NCBI GenBank assembly: GCA_046329585.1
Contig: JAXLUI010000002.1
Span: forward strand, 930,001 to 994,000
Direction: 5' to 3'
Source of the DNA: DLKC01 sp002478885
GTDB lineage: Bacteria; Bacteroidota; Bacteroidia; Chitinophagales; Chitinophagaceae
DNA: 64,000 nucleotides
The notes below the pieces were generated by a model that ran no database searches, was not told where the DNA came from, and saw only the letters and a program-made list of their open reading frames with translations. A program made the position numbers and the translations under genes. This document shows positions 1-7,625 of this stretch, one piece after another (position 1 is the stretch's first letter; every line of letters begins with the position of its first letter).

Positions 1-673
1 TGTTTATATCAACTGACTTCACGGTATTGGTCATGGCGAAATTACCAAAATCAATATTCGTTGTAAAGGGAAGCAGGATATTACCGTCAACTTTTGTATA
101 GTCTGACAGGGAAATGTTCATTTCTACCTGCTGGCCCTGCATTTCAGCGGTGCTGACCATTCTCGTAAGCAGGTAAGCAACGGCATCGATAAAGAATGTT
201 GTGGCAATGCCTTCGGGCGATGTATAAGTGATTTTATAGTTGTTTCCATCTTTTCCATCCAGCGTTGCTTTACCCACATGATTGATGGCATAATTATACA
301 GTGCACCGCCGATAAAGCGGTTGTCTTTTCCATTGTTATACTGGCCATCTGGCATTGTTTCGGCGCCGCCGCCTGCCATGGGATTGACTGTCCACCCGCT
401 TGTTTCATTGTACACCTGTATAAACTTTGATCCGTTGAATTCGGATTCGCTCCTGTATGCTTTACCGATGAGTATGGTAGTTTCACCCGGGTTATCATTT
501 CCCATCACCGCTACGGATGTTTTCAGGTGAATGGAGGTTACCTGTGCCAGGTTATCTTTTCCCCCGATTGCATCGAGGTATTTGTTGATGATTTCATCGG
601 CAGTCTGGGCGTTGGTAGTTACGGCAAACAATGCGCTGAGGGTAACCAGCAGTGAGGTCTTTAAATATTGCAT
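1..673 (-). CDS. Secreted LolA-like / outer-membrane lipoprotein-sorting-like protein (partial)
   Basis: The reading frame starts at the ATG at 673 and stays open to the window edge (224 codons), so its C-terminus is missing. The first ~23 residues form a signal peptide (MQYLKTS, hydrophobic core, then NAQ), followed by TADEIINKYLDAIGGKDNL. That opening, an N-terminal helix with 'A(I/L)GG', is typical of secreted Bacteroidota proteins annotated as outer-membrane lipoprotein-sorting (LolA/LolB fold). The rest is beta-rich, with phrases such as 'YKITYTSPEGIATTFFID', as expected for a half-barrel. It is probably periplasmic or envelope-exposed. The precise function is unknown; the family assignment is from recall of sequence style, not a search. 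Confidence 0.75.
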   Translation of the reverse strand, partial: MQYLKTSLLVTLSALFAVTTNAQTADEIINKYLDAIGGKDNLAQVTSIHLKTSVAVMGNDNPGETTILIGKAYRSESEFNGSKFIQVYNETSGWTVNPMAGGGAETMPDGQYNNGKDNRFIGGALYNYAINHVGKATLDGKDGNNYKITYTSPEGIATTFFIDAVAYLLTRMVSTAEMQGQQVEMNISLSDYTKVDGNILLPFTTNIDFGNFAMTNTVKSVDIN

Positions 674-779
674 ATGCTTTTTTTTGGGGATTAAAGTTAA
701 TGGGTTTCAAGGTGCTGTAAACAGGAGGCCGAATGGGGAAATGTCTGGATTAGGATTAAAGGATGGGAAATTTGTCTGA

Positions 780-1250
780 ATCAGGATTTACAGGATGGGA
801 GGATTGGCAGGATTTTTAACCGCAAAGGGCACGAAGAGCGGAAACGCAAAGTGCGCAGAGATTGACTGTATTGAGATTTGCGGGATGGGAGGATGGGCAG
901 GATGGGGAATTGTCTGAATCAGGATTTACAGGATGGAAGGATTGTCAGGATGGCAATTTTGTCTGAATCAGAATTTACAGGATGGAAGGATTAGCAGGAT
1001 GGGAGGATTGGCAGGATGGGGAATTGTCTGAATCAGGATTTACAGGATGGAAGGATTGGCAGGATGGCAATTTTGTCTGAATCAGAATTTACAGGATGGA
1101 AGGATTAGCAGGATGGGAGGAGGAGTTTATGTTTTCCTATCCTATAAATCCTTAAATCTTCTAATCCTGATTCAGACAACTACGATCCTTTAATTCTCTA
1201 ATCCTGATTCAGACAACTACGATCCTTTAATTCTCTAATCATGGTGCAGA
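780..1250. repeat. Cluster of dispersed 'GTCTGAATCAGGATTTACAGGAT' phrases
   Basis: No gene is seen between 674 and 1370. The stretch is built from variants of a ~25-nt phrase (TGTCTGAATCAGGATTTAC plus AGGATGGAAGGATTGGCAGG). Positions about 904-1131 are two near-identical copies of a 114-bp unit. From 1161 to about 1235 the phrase appears in reverse orientation as two 37-bp direct repeats (CTAATCCTGATTCAGACAAC). The array therefore contains inverted halves that could pair. A ~100-bp block at about 795-905 (CCGCAAAGGGCACGAAGAGC and flanks) recurs almost identically, inverted, at about 11998-12105. Confidence 0.85.
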
Positions 1251-1273
1251 CAGTGTTAAGTGCACAAAAGGAA

Positions 1274-1326
1274 ACAAAAACCGCAGCATCTCCAGCCTGT
1301 ACAAAGAGGCTTAGGAGATACTGCGG
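1274..1326 (-). terminator. Rho-independent terminator of the 2692-1371 operon
   Basis: Read on the minus strand, CCGCAGTATCTCC pairs with GGAGATGCTGCGG, with an inner AGCCT/AGGCT stem, and is followed directly by TTTTTGTTT. The hairpin lies 45 bp past the stop of the minus-strand gene at 1371. It is the strongest classical terminator in the window. Confidence 0.85.
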
Positions 1327-1370
1327 AGAAGAAAACTTTTCAAAAATGATAAATACAAAAAAGTAACTGG

Positions 1371-1787
1371 TTAGTTGTCGTTTTCCTGTGGTTGTAACAA
1401 AGATGTTATATCAGTAAGAACACCGGAAACATTGGAAATAATACCCTGCACATCCAATGAAATAATCGAAGATGCTGTGCTTACAAGTTTAACCGCGAAA
1501 TTGATAACTTCCTGCACTTTTTCAACAGTATGAATTACTGCATCAATCTGTGTCGATGCGTCTTCCAATGAATCAAATGACCCCTGCGCCTCTTCTCCCA
1601 ACTGCACTACAGACATTGCGAACAAAGTGCTGCTTTTGGTAGTTAGTTCCTGCACCTTATTTAAAAGGTCCATTATTTCATGAATGTTTAACCCCTGGAG
1701 GTTAGCCTGCACTCTTTCATTTATTGCTATTGCAGCTTTTTGAAAGACGATGGCGCATTGTTGTAAGTTAAATGATGTGGTTGCCAT
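1371..1787 (-). CDS. Small alpha-helical protein of unknown function
   Basis: 138 residues, not recognised. It is almost entirely predicted helix: heptad-like stretches in the first two thirds (INERVQANLQGL, LLNKVQELTTKSSTL, DAVIHTVEKVQEVINF) and an apolar, Gly/Ser-poor segment near residues 95-125 (FAVKLVSTASSIISLDVQG). It has no signal peptide. The start lies 8 bp downstream of the stop of the lipoprotein gene at 1796, so the two are co-transcribed and share the terminator at 1274-1326. A helical protein with one apolar segment next to a helical lipoprotein could be a structural partner pair. The layout vaguely recalls multi-component helical pore-forming proteins, but no diagnostic motif supports that. 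Confidence 0.7.
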   Translation of the reverse strand: MATTSFNLQQCAIVFQKAAIAINERVQANLQGLNIHEIMDLLNKVQELTTKSSTLFAMSVVQLGEEAQGSFDSLEDASTQIDAVIHTVEKVQEVINFAVKLVSTASSIISLDVQGIISNVSGVLTDITSLLQPQENDN

Positions 1788-1795
1788 GGTTTAAT

Positions 1796-2692
1796 TTATT
1801 TTTTGAGTGATTTGATTTCAGTAATGGTTTCGAATATTTTCGTAGAGTATTCATCAAGTATTGCTGTAAGCTGTTTCGCATCAAGGCGGGAACTTTGTGC
1901 TTCAACCGCGATCCTGTGGTGCCCTTCTTTTATTTTTTTAAGACCGGCAATGATAAAGTCAATCTTTGCATTTTCATTATCCAGGTAAGCAAATTGATCA
2001 AAGACATTATTCCTCCACGCAACCTTTGCATCTGCAGCAATTTCAGGCCTTATAGAAATGCCGGTATAATTTGCAGACAGATTGGTTTTCGAATTTGTGA
2101 TTACACCTTTAAGGCTCTGGAGTGCACTTGCAAGCGCATCTGTTGAAGCGGATAAAGCCTCGTCATGTTCTGCCAGAATGGCCCTTAATTTCTTATCACG
2201 GTACCTGCTCAGGATTTCATCAGCAAACGTCTTTGAAATTTTCGCGCCGGCATCAATCTGTGCATCTGTGATATGGAGGAGTGCCTTAATGTTATCTGCC
2301 TTTAGGCCTGCTGCAACTTTATCGAAATCATAATTCACCAGGTCTTTGGATGAAACTTTGGATATTCCCTGGAAGTATGCCGACAACGTGTTGGCAAAAT
2401 AATCGATGGTCTTATCGGCCTGCCTGTATAAGAGATACTGTGCTGAATCAACTTTTGGCTGTGTTAAATCAAACCTGTTACTCTTTAGTTCCTCGTCTTT
2501 GATGTGTATAAGTTTGCTTCCAACAGCGTTATCGTAACCGGTATACAGGTTTGTAAATGTGCTGCTCTTACCTGAAGCGCTTTCCGATACTTTTAAAGAT
2601 GATTCAGCAAAGCTGTTGATGTGCTGCAGGTCAACACAGGAGCTTAACAATATGATGGAAAGCACTAGTAAACTCCCTGGTTTTCTTTTCAT
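1796..2692 (-). CDS. Helical lipoprotein of unknown function
   Basis: 298 residues beginning with a lipoprotein signal (MKRKPGSLLVLSIILLSSC; lipobox LSSC, Cys19), so the mature protein should be anchored to the periplasmic face of a membrane. The remainder is strongly helical with long amphipathic segments (ADKTIDYFANTLSAYF; LRAILAEHDEALSASTDAL) and no recognisable enzymatic motif. It is the first gene of a two-gene operon with 1371-1787. A hairpin-containing promoter element (2720-2744), near-identical in layout to the one before the neighbouring gene at 3461, lies about 28 bp upstream of the ATG. Confidence 0.75.
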   Translation of the reverse strand: MKRKPGSLLVLSIILLSSCVDLQHINSFAESSLKVSESASGKSSTFTNLYTGYDNAVGSKLIHIKDEELKSNRFDLTQPKVDSAQYLLYRQADKTIDYFANTLSAYFQGISKVSSKDLVNYDFDKVAAGLKADNIKALLHITDAQIDAGAKISKTFADEILSRYRDKKLRAILAEHDEALSASTDALASALQSLKGVITNSKTNLSANYTGISIRPEIAADAKVAWRNNVFDQFAYLDNENAKIDFIIAGLKKIKEGHHRIAVEAQSSRLDAKQLTAILDEYSTKIFETITEIKSLKK

Positions 2693-2710
2693 GATCTTTT
2701 AGTTTTTTTG

Positions 2711-2744
2711 CCTACTCTATATCCCCTTTTCGGCTTCCGGGGTA
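2711..2744 (-). promoter_or_regulatory. Island promoter hairpin element, copy A
   Basis: On the minus strand: TACCCC, GGAAGCCGAAAA, GGGGAT, then ATAGAGTAGGC. CCCC (2739-2742 complement) and GGGG (2723-2726 complement) are separated by 12 nt. Copy B at 3477-3508 has the same layout, including AGCCGAAAAGGG and AGAGTAGGC, at a similar distance from its ATG. It could be an operator palindrome or a 5'UTR hairpin; sequence alone does not decide. Confidence 0.6.
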
Positions 2745-2774
2745 GTATTATTTTATAAAACATTTTGACAGTTG

Positions 2775-3461
2775 CTATTTACCCATGGCGTCACTTACTT
2801 TATTAAATGCATAAGGCACAACGCCAATCCCCAGTGCGAGCAACACATCTGACAATCCATCTAATTTTGGTGCGTTACCGGTTCTGATATATTGGTATAG
2901 AAAGAAGCAGGTAAGGCATAAGGCTATGATCCAGGTAAGTGCGCTTGTAATAAAAGCTATATACCTGCTGCTGCTTTTTGGATATTCAAGCGAGGCTGTT
3001 ATCTCGATCGTTGGTGGTATCAGCGTTTGAAGTGTTCCTGCAAGTGCGGTGTTGTTGGCAAGCACACCCAGTTTTTCTGCTGTGTATTCCGGGTTGGCCA
3101 CAGTCTTTTTGGGCAATTCACTTTCCGACAAAGCTTCCCTTAAATTAAAGCCATTGAGTTTTCTCTTGATTACAAACAATGCGATAATAAAAACCAGGAT
3201 GGGAGAAAAGACGAGTACCCACTGCCAGAAGCTAATGTTACAATCAGCACAGCCGCTGGAGGCTTTGAGCGCTTTGCCCAGTGCATTCAGTGAATCGGTC
3301 TTGGCTTTGATGGTATCAACATTTAATTGTATTCCGGTAACCTTCTTTTCGATGGTTTCAATTTTCTTTGTGTGGGTGTCTACCAGTGTGTCGAGCTTTG
3401 TTTGCGCAAAGACAGACGTGAACAGGAAGAATAAGAAAGAAAGGGAAAGTATTTTTTTCAT
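2775..3461 (-). CDS. Membrane protein with N-terminal periplasmic coiled coil
   Basis: 228 residues, family not recognised. It has a signal peptide (1-20, cut after FAQ), then a heptad-rich region (about 25-65: DTHTKKIETIEKKV, DTIKAKTDSLNALGKAL), a CADC pair (71-74), a strong transmembrane helix (about 78-98), a cytoplasmic loop with NLREALSESELPKK, a second helix (about 167-190) and a weaker third hydrophobic stretch (about 204-219). The layout suggests an envelope sensor or anchor rather than an enzyme. It is transcribed separately from the downstream lipoprotein operon, with its own copy of the shared hairpin element (3477-3508), and lies divergent from the kinase operon at 3755-6080. Confidence 0.7.
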   Translation of the reverse strand: MKKILSLSFLFFLFTSVFAQTKLDTLVDTHTKKIETIEKKVTGIQLNVDTIKAKTDSLNALGKALKASSGCADCNISFWQWVLVFSPILVFIIALFVIKRKLNGFNLREALSESELPKKTVANPEYTAEKLGVLANNTALAGTLQTLIPPTIEITASLEYPKSSSRYIAFITSALTWIIALCLTCFFLYQYIRTGNAPKLDGLSDVLLALGIGVVPYAFNKVSDAMGK

Positions 3462-3476
3462 AACATGTATTTGCTG

Positions 3477-3508
3477 CCTACTCTAGATACCCTTTTCGGC
3501 TGACGGGT
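3477..3508 (-). promoter_or_regulatory. Island promoter hairpin element, copy B
   Basis: On the minus strand: ACCC, GTCAGCCGAAAA, GGGT, then ATCTAGAGTAGGCA. The 4-bp stem halves at 3489-3492 and 3505-3508 have the same 12-nt spacing as copy A. It sits about 28 bp upstream of the ATG at 3461. Confidence 0.6.
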
Positions 3509-3664
3509 GTTTCTATTTCGTTCCAAATTTCCGCCCGTCGCAGGCACTTGCGAATGGCCTTTTCACCCTTTTGTATACCGTAAAAAGCCCGTATTTTAAG
3601 TGTAGTTGGCTGTTTCGAAAAAGCTGGACTGAATAAGATAAACAGGAGTCAGTTTTACGGTGTT

Positions 3665-3686
3665 TTCACCCGCAGAAAAGGGTGTT
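3665..3686 (+). promoter_or_regulatory. Island promoter hairpin element, copy C
   Basis: CACCC GCAGAAAA GGGTG on the plus strand, about 70 bp upstream of the gene at 3755. It shares ACCC...GAAAAGGGT and the orientation towards its gene with copies A and B, but has a shorter 8-nt spacer and lacks the AGAGTAGGC tail. Confidence 0.45.
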
Positions 3687-3754
3687 TTGCACATGAATGG
3701 TTATATTTAAAGACCCAACTTGCAGCTATTGATCAACATTAAAACCTAAACAGG

Positions 3755-4660
3755 ATGAAAAAATCACAAATTTTAAAAGGGATATGTATTGCTGTACTTA
3801 TATTATTGATTACAGCAGGTGGAAATGCGCAAAAAACCAAACCATGGATGTGGGTAAAAAGAGAAGAAGGCATGAAACGCGAAGCCGCGTTTGATAAGAA
3901 GTATGATCGCATCGTTAATAATGCGCACATTACACCGGAAAAAATGATATGGTATCCAGGCTTTTTTGATATGCTGGATTTCTTTGAGAAAAGCTATAAT
4001 AAAAATTATGCCTTTTTACGGGTTTACATTGCTTTATACCCAAAAGAGACTGATGATGCAAACGTGCCTGCAGGTTGGGGAAAAAAACTTACATTGATTT
4101 TCGCACCCGCTGATATTAATAAACGTGACCTGGGGGTTTATTTCAACATGGTACCCGGAGAGGGTTTTGTTGCCGGCAAAAACCAAATTACGAAAGATCA
4201 AAAAAAGTTCTGGACTACATTGTACACGCAGACGGTCATGCCCAGCCTGTTGTCTACTATTGATCAATTTGATCTGGACAACTATACTCAGGATGGCGTA
4301 TTTTCAGATACAAGGTCATTGCGATTCTCCCGGACTAATTTAAAGGAAATTGCGAACGAAAGGACCAGGCATGTGCACAGGCGCAATGGTAATCCGGACG
4401 ATATTTCAGGGGTTAAAGCTTTTTTTGCTGCCTACACAGATGAAGGAAACCAGGAGCGATTTGGTAAATACCCCAACCGGCTGCATATTGAATTCGAATT
4501 CACAAATAAAACCGGTGACATCATCTACCTGGATGACGATATGAAAGATCAATTTCCCACAGGAAAACATCCTTTCCCTGATGATGACGAAGATGAAAAA
4601 AAAGCCAGGATTTTATCGGTTAACAATGGTCAACTCTGCCCCGCCAACTGTCCTAAATGA
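3755..4660 (+). CDS. Secreted protein of unknown function (first gene of kinase operon)
   Basis: 301 residues with a cleavable signal peptide (about 1-25, hydrophobic ICIAVLILLITAGG then NAQ), so it is exported. No domain is recognised. The mature part is aromatic- and Lys-rich, with an acidic C-terminal run (HPFPDDDEDEKKAR) and two cysteines near the end (CPANC). The gene overlaps the next by 4 bases (ATGA at 4657), a classic coupling, and the third gene is a histidine kinase. Inference: it may be a periplasmic or secreted accessory of the sensor, or its regulated output. Confidence 0.7.
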   Translation: MKKSQILKGICIAVLILLITAGGNAQKTKPWMWVKREEGMKREAAFDKKYDRIVNNAHITPEKMIWYPGFFDMLDFFEKSYNKNYAFLRVYIALYPKETDDANVPAGWGKKLTLIFAPADINKRDLGVYFNMVPGEGFVAGKNQITKDQKKFWTTLYTQTVMPSLLSTIDQFDLDNYTQDGVFSDTRSLRFSRTNLKEIANERTRHVHRRNGNPDDISGVKAFFAAYTDEGNQERFGKYPNRLHIEFEFTNKTGDIIYLDDDMKDQFPTGKHPFPDDDEDEKKARILSVNNGQLCPANCPK

Positions 4661-5316
4661 TCCTTATGTTGCAAACTTATTTTAATATAACGGTTGCCGC
4701 TGAATGGGTTGCATTTATTGCAGCGCTGCTATTGCTGAATAAAAGCACGGGGAACTGGCGGTTGTTTATCCCCTGGCTGTTTTTTGTGCTTTGCATAGAA
4801 ACGATAGGCTGGTACAAAACCAATGTGTTGCACATAAGGGGAAATTCGTTGCCGTTTAATATAAATATCATTGTTTCCGATGTTTTCTTATTGTGGTTTT
4901 TGACAACCTCGCCACAGATATACGGCAAGCGGCAATATTTTTATCGGGCCATTGCAGCCTTCGTCGTTTTTGCCGTGTTGAACTTGCTTTTTTTTGAAAA
5001 AACAGTAGCGTACAACTCGGTATCTGATGTTATTGGCGGTATTTTACAGGCATTATTTTCAGGATACCTGGTCTATGGGATAATAAAAGATGAGACGCAT
5101 GAAAGAAGCTTGTTTGATCATGAATATTTCTGGCTCTCAATTGGGGTACTCTTTTCGGCCATGGGTAGCGCGGTATTGAATGTTTTTCTCACTGAACTGC
5201 AGGCTTATGCAGATAAAACCCATATTAATGTATATGGTTACATTAATTACAGTGTCAATATCTTATTCTGCACCTGTTTGATTATTGCATTTATATGTCG
5301 ACGGACAACAAGATAA
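4657..5316 (+). CDS. Polytopic membrane protein coupled to sensor kinase
   Basis: 219 residues with about six or seven hydrophobic helices (e.g. WVAFIAALLLL, LFIPWLFFVLCIETIGWY, IIVSDVFLLWFLTT, AIAAFVVFAVLNLLFF, FWLSIGVLFSAMGSAVLNVF, YINYSVNILFCTCLIIAFI) and a short basic C-terminus. The start overlaps the preceding stop (ATGA), and its end overlaps the kinase start by 22 bp, so translation of the three genes is probably coupled. It resembles the uncharacterised multi-TM proteins placed before short histidine kinases in Bacteroidota and may serve as the membrane input module; that role is inferred from position only. Confidence 0.75.
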   Translation: MILMLQTYFNITVAAEWVAFIAALLLLNKSTGNWRLFIPWLFFVLCIETIGWYKTNVLHIRGNSLPFNINIIVSDVFLLWFLTTSPQIYGKRQYFYRAIAAFVVFAVLNLLFFEKTVAYNSVSDVIGGILQALFSGYLVYGIIKDETHERSLFDHEYFWLSIGVLFSAMGSAVLNVFLTELQAYADKTHINVYGYINYSVNILFCTCLIIAFICRRTTR

Positions 5317-6080
5317 TATTTGGCATCATAGCAGCAACGGTTTTCTTACTGTTGCTTGTCTTTTTTGTGATCATCCTTGTGGCTTATATCAACAAAAGAA
5401 AGAAAGGATTGATCGCAGAGAAAAAAGCCATGCAATCATCTTATGAGAACGAATTATTTAAAACCCAGCTGGAAGTACAGGAACAAACCTTCCAGGATAT
5501 TGGCCAGGAAATACATGATAATATCGGGCAGGCATTAAGTTTTATCAAGCTCAATATCAATACAATCAATATTGACGATTCCGCAGCTGCAAAAGAAAAA
5601 TTACTGGAGTCAAAACAACTGATCACAAAAGTGATCCAGGACCTGCGGGATCTGTCAAAGACCTTAAGCACTGATTTTATAACAAAAATCGGCCTGCCAA
5701 AAGCAATAGAGCTGCAGCTTGCGCTGTTGGAACGAAGCGGGATTTTTAAAACAAAGCTTACGGTAAATGGAGACCCAAAGAGTTTTGACCCGAAGAAAGA
5801 ACTGGTGATTTACCGTGTGATACAGGAGTCATTGAACAATGCAGTAAAACATGCCGAAGCGGATCAGATACAGGTTGAAATACAGTATACCAATAACGGG
5901 CTTATGATCGAAGTGTCTGATAACGGCAGGGGTTTCGACTATAAAGAAATGCCTGGCGATAAAGGTGTCGGCTTAAACAACATGAAGAAAAGAATGGAGC
6001 TGATCAACGGAAAATTCGATATCGAAACCACGCAGGGTAAAGGCACAAGAGTGATGATCAGCTTAGATAACGTTATATAA
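5295..6080 (+). CDS. Sensor histidine kinase, HisKA_3 (NarX/DesK-like) type
   Basis: 261 residues. One N-terminal transmembrane helix (about 8-31) is followed by a coiled linker, a HisKA_3 dimerisation domain with the phosphoacceptor His74 in QEIHDNIGQAL, and a HATPase_c domain (N box VIQESLNNAVKHAEA; G1 DNGRGFD; G2 GVGLNNM; TTQGKGT). There is no extracytoplasmic sensor domain, so the upstream membrane protein is a likely sensing partner. Kinases of this class normally phosphorylate LuxR/NarL-type regulators, but none is adjacent, so the cognate regulator must lie elsewhere. The repeated hairpin element in front of the island's transcription units is a candidate binding site for it. Confidence 0.92.
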   Translation: MSTDNKIIFGIIAATVFLLLLVFFVIILVAYINKRKKGLIAEKKAMQSSYENELFKTQLEVQEQTFQDIGQEIHDNIGQALSFIKLNINTINIDDSAAAKEKLLESKQLITKVIQDLRDLSKTLSTDFITKIGLPKAIELQLALLERSGIFKTKLTVNGDPKSFDPKKELVIYRVIQESLNNAVKHAEADQIQVEIQYTNNGLMIEVSDNGRGFDYKEMPGDKGVGLNNMKKRMELINGKFDIETTQGKGTRVMISLDNVI

Positions 6081-6456
6081 CATCAACAAAAAACAGGTTG
6101 ATAAGCACACAAAGGAAACAAACACAAACACACGAAGAGCTATCTGAATCTGGATTTCCAGGATTTTAAGATTGGCGGATGAAGCAATGTATTCAAATCC
6201 TGTAAGCCCTTCAATCTTCTAATCCTGGTTCAGACAAGTCCTATCCTGCAAATCCTCTGGCCCTTTCATCCTGGTTCAGACAATAATCAATACTAACACA
6301 ATAGTACAAGAGTACGGTCCCGAATCATTTCTTTCGGGACGCGCACAACGAAGCTTAACGGCATTCATTTGGCCCGGCACCATGACTATATTTGTTGGAG
6401 AAAAACACCGCAAATCAAAAAACTCCCCGCTTTGTTTTTCTGTAAATTGACGACAG
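6081..6456. repeat. Gene-free stretch with scattered 'TCCTGGTTCAGACAA' phrases
   Basis: Between the kinase and the next gene, about 6140-6285 carries several degenerate copies of the dispersed phrase in both orientations (CTGAATCTGGATTTCCAGG; AATCCTGGTTCAGACAAG twice). Otherwise nothing gene-like is seen. A short ATCAAC/GTTGAT inverted repeat lies just after the kinase stop. Confidence 0.6.
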
Positions 6457-7296
6457 ATGGTTGCTCCAGCACACATATTATTGTCAACATCGAACCCTCT
6501 TTTTGGAACAATAGGGGTTATGCTCATTATGCTGGTGCTGTTCATTATTTTTAAAGTGCTGGTTCCCCTGTTTTATTGGATAAACAATGTAATAGAGCAA
6601 TGGAGCAGCAATGCTGAAATGAAGGCATTGGCCCGTAAGCAACAGGCAAATGACAAACGGACCCGGCAGCTTATTGACAAGGGTGTGCCTGCCATACTCT
6701 ACCTGCGCCCTTTTTTATTGGATGGAACACATCAGTATAGTGAGAATAATTATAAAACAGTGCCGACCGTAACAATTAAAGGAATGGTCTTTGGCGGCCA
6801 TCTGCCGACTCAGCAGTTGCTATCAATCGAAAAAAACTTTGAGCTGAACCTGGCCCAAAGTACAGAATCCATTGGCCCATTTGTCGCGATAGGTTCGCCC
6901 AGGGGATCGAAAAACGATTTTGGCGCCTTGCGGTTTTTTTATACTGACGAGATATGGCAGGAAAAGGCAACTGAGTTGATGCAGAAATCCAGGATGATCT
7001 ATGTGCGTCTTGGGAATATTATACCTGACGGATTTGACTGGGAACTGCACCAGATCAGGGACTGTTATTTTTATAAAACGATTTTTGTAGCGCATAGCCT
7101 GCAGAAAGTGGGTTATAATCAGCTGAAAAATAAATTGAAGGAGTATAATATATTATTCCCGCCTTATAAGCGTATCGAAGCTTGTAAAGAATTGTATGTT
7201 GCCTTTAATGAGAAAGGGCAATACGAGTTTTCTGAAAAGATTGAAGAACTGCCCGTTTATAAAAAAAGCCTCGCAGATGCACGGAATAAGTTGTGA
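6457..7296 (+). CDS. Membrane-anchored protein with possible TIR/SLOG-like nucleotide-binding fold
   Basis: 279 residues. A hydrophobic helix (about 20-45: GVMLIMLVLFIIFKVLVPLF) anchors the protein, and the rest should be cytoplasmic. Conserved-looking blocks follow: VPAILYLRPFLLDG, FVAIGSPRG, FGALRFFYTDEIWQEKA, MIYVRLG and FDWELHQI. From memory this order (YLR-F, GP-VAIG-P, LGA-R-Y--D--WQ, G--WEL) matches an uncharacterised family of membrane-tethered Rossmann-like domains. The spaced Gly, Asp/Trp and Trp-Glu signatures recall TIR or SLOG folds, but this is only an impression. The gene stands alone between repeat-rich spacers. Several in-frame ATGs exist near the start, so the N-terminus is uncertain. 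Confidence 0.7.
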   Translation: MVAPAHILLSTSNPLFGTIGVMLIMLVLFIIFKVLVPLFYWINNVIEQWSSNAEMKALARKQQANDKRTRQLIDKGVPAILYLRPFLLDGTHQYSENNYKTVPTVTIKGMVFGGHLPTQQLLSIEKNFELNLAQSTESIGPFVAIGSPRGSKNDFGALRFFYTDEIWQEKATELMQKSRMIYVRLGNIIPDGFDWELHQIRDCYFYKTIFVAHSLQKVGYNQLKNKLKEYNILFPPYKRIEACKELYVAFNEKGQYEFSEKIEELPVYKKSLADARNKL

Positions 7297-7625
7297 GCAA
7301 AGCAAAGTTTGATCCCCGAGCACACCGGCTCATGTCTGCCAACCTATACCTTTTCGTAACTTGATAAGCGCTGTTATGGGTTTAGTGCTCTACTTATACT
7401 GCTGTCTCTTTTATAAAAACAAGTAACCTGGCAGGCACCGGTTGGCAGCTGCAATTGGCCAGTCTACATTTTTGTGCCGCTGCCGGGGAAGACAAGATAA
7501 ATTGTAGCATTACACTGCTTAAATGGAATAAATATCCCCCGGATAATTTCTGTCATACGGCGAGATTAATGATTAAAAAACATGATTAATATTGTAATAC
7601 TGTACATAATTTCAAACTGCATCCG
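7297..7625. other. Gene-free spacer
   Basis: About 330 bp upstream of the M28 peptidase. No RNA gene, terminator or repeat is recognised; the AT-rich last 70 bp presumably hold the promoter of the gene at 7626. Confidence 0.4.
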
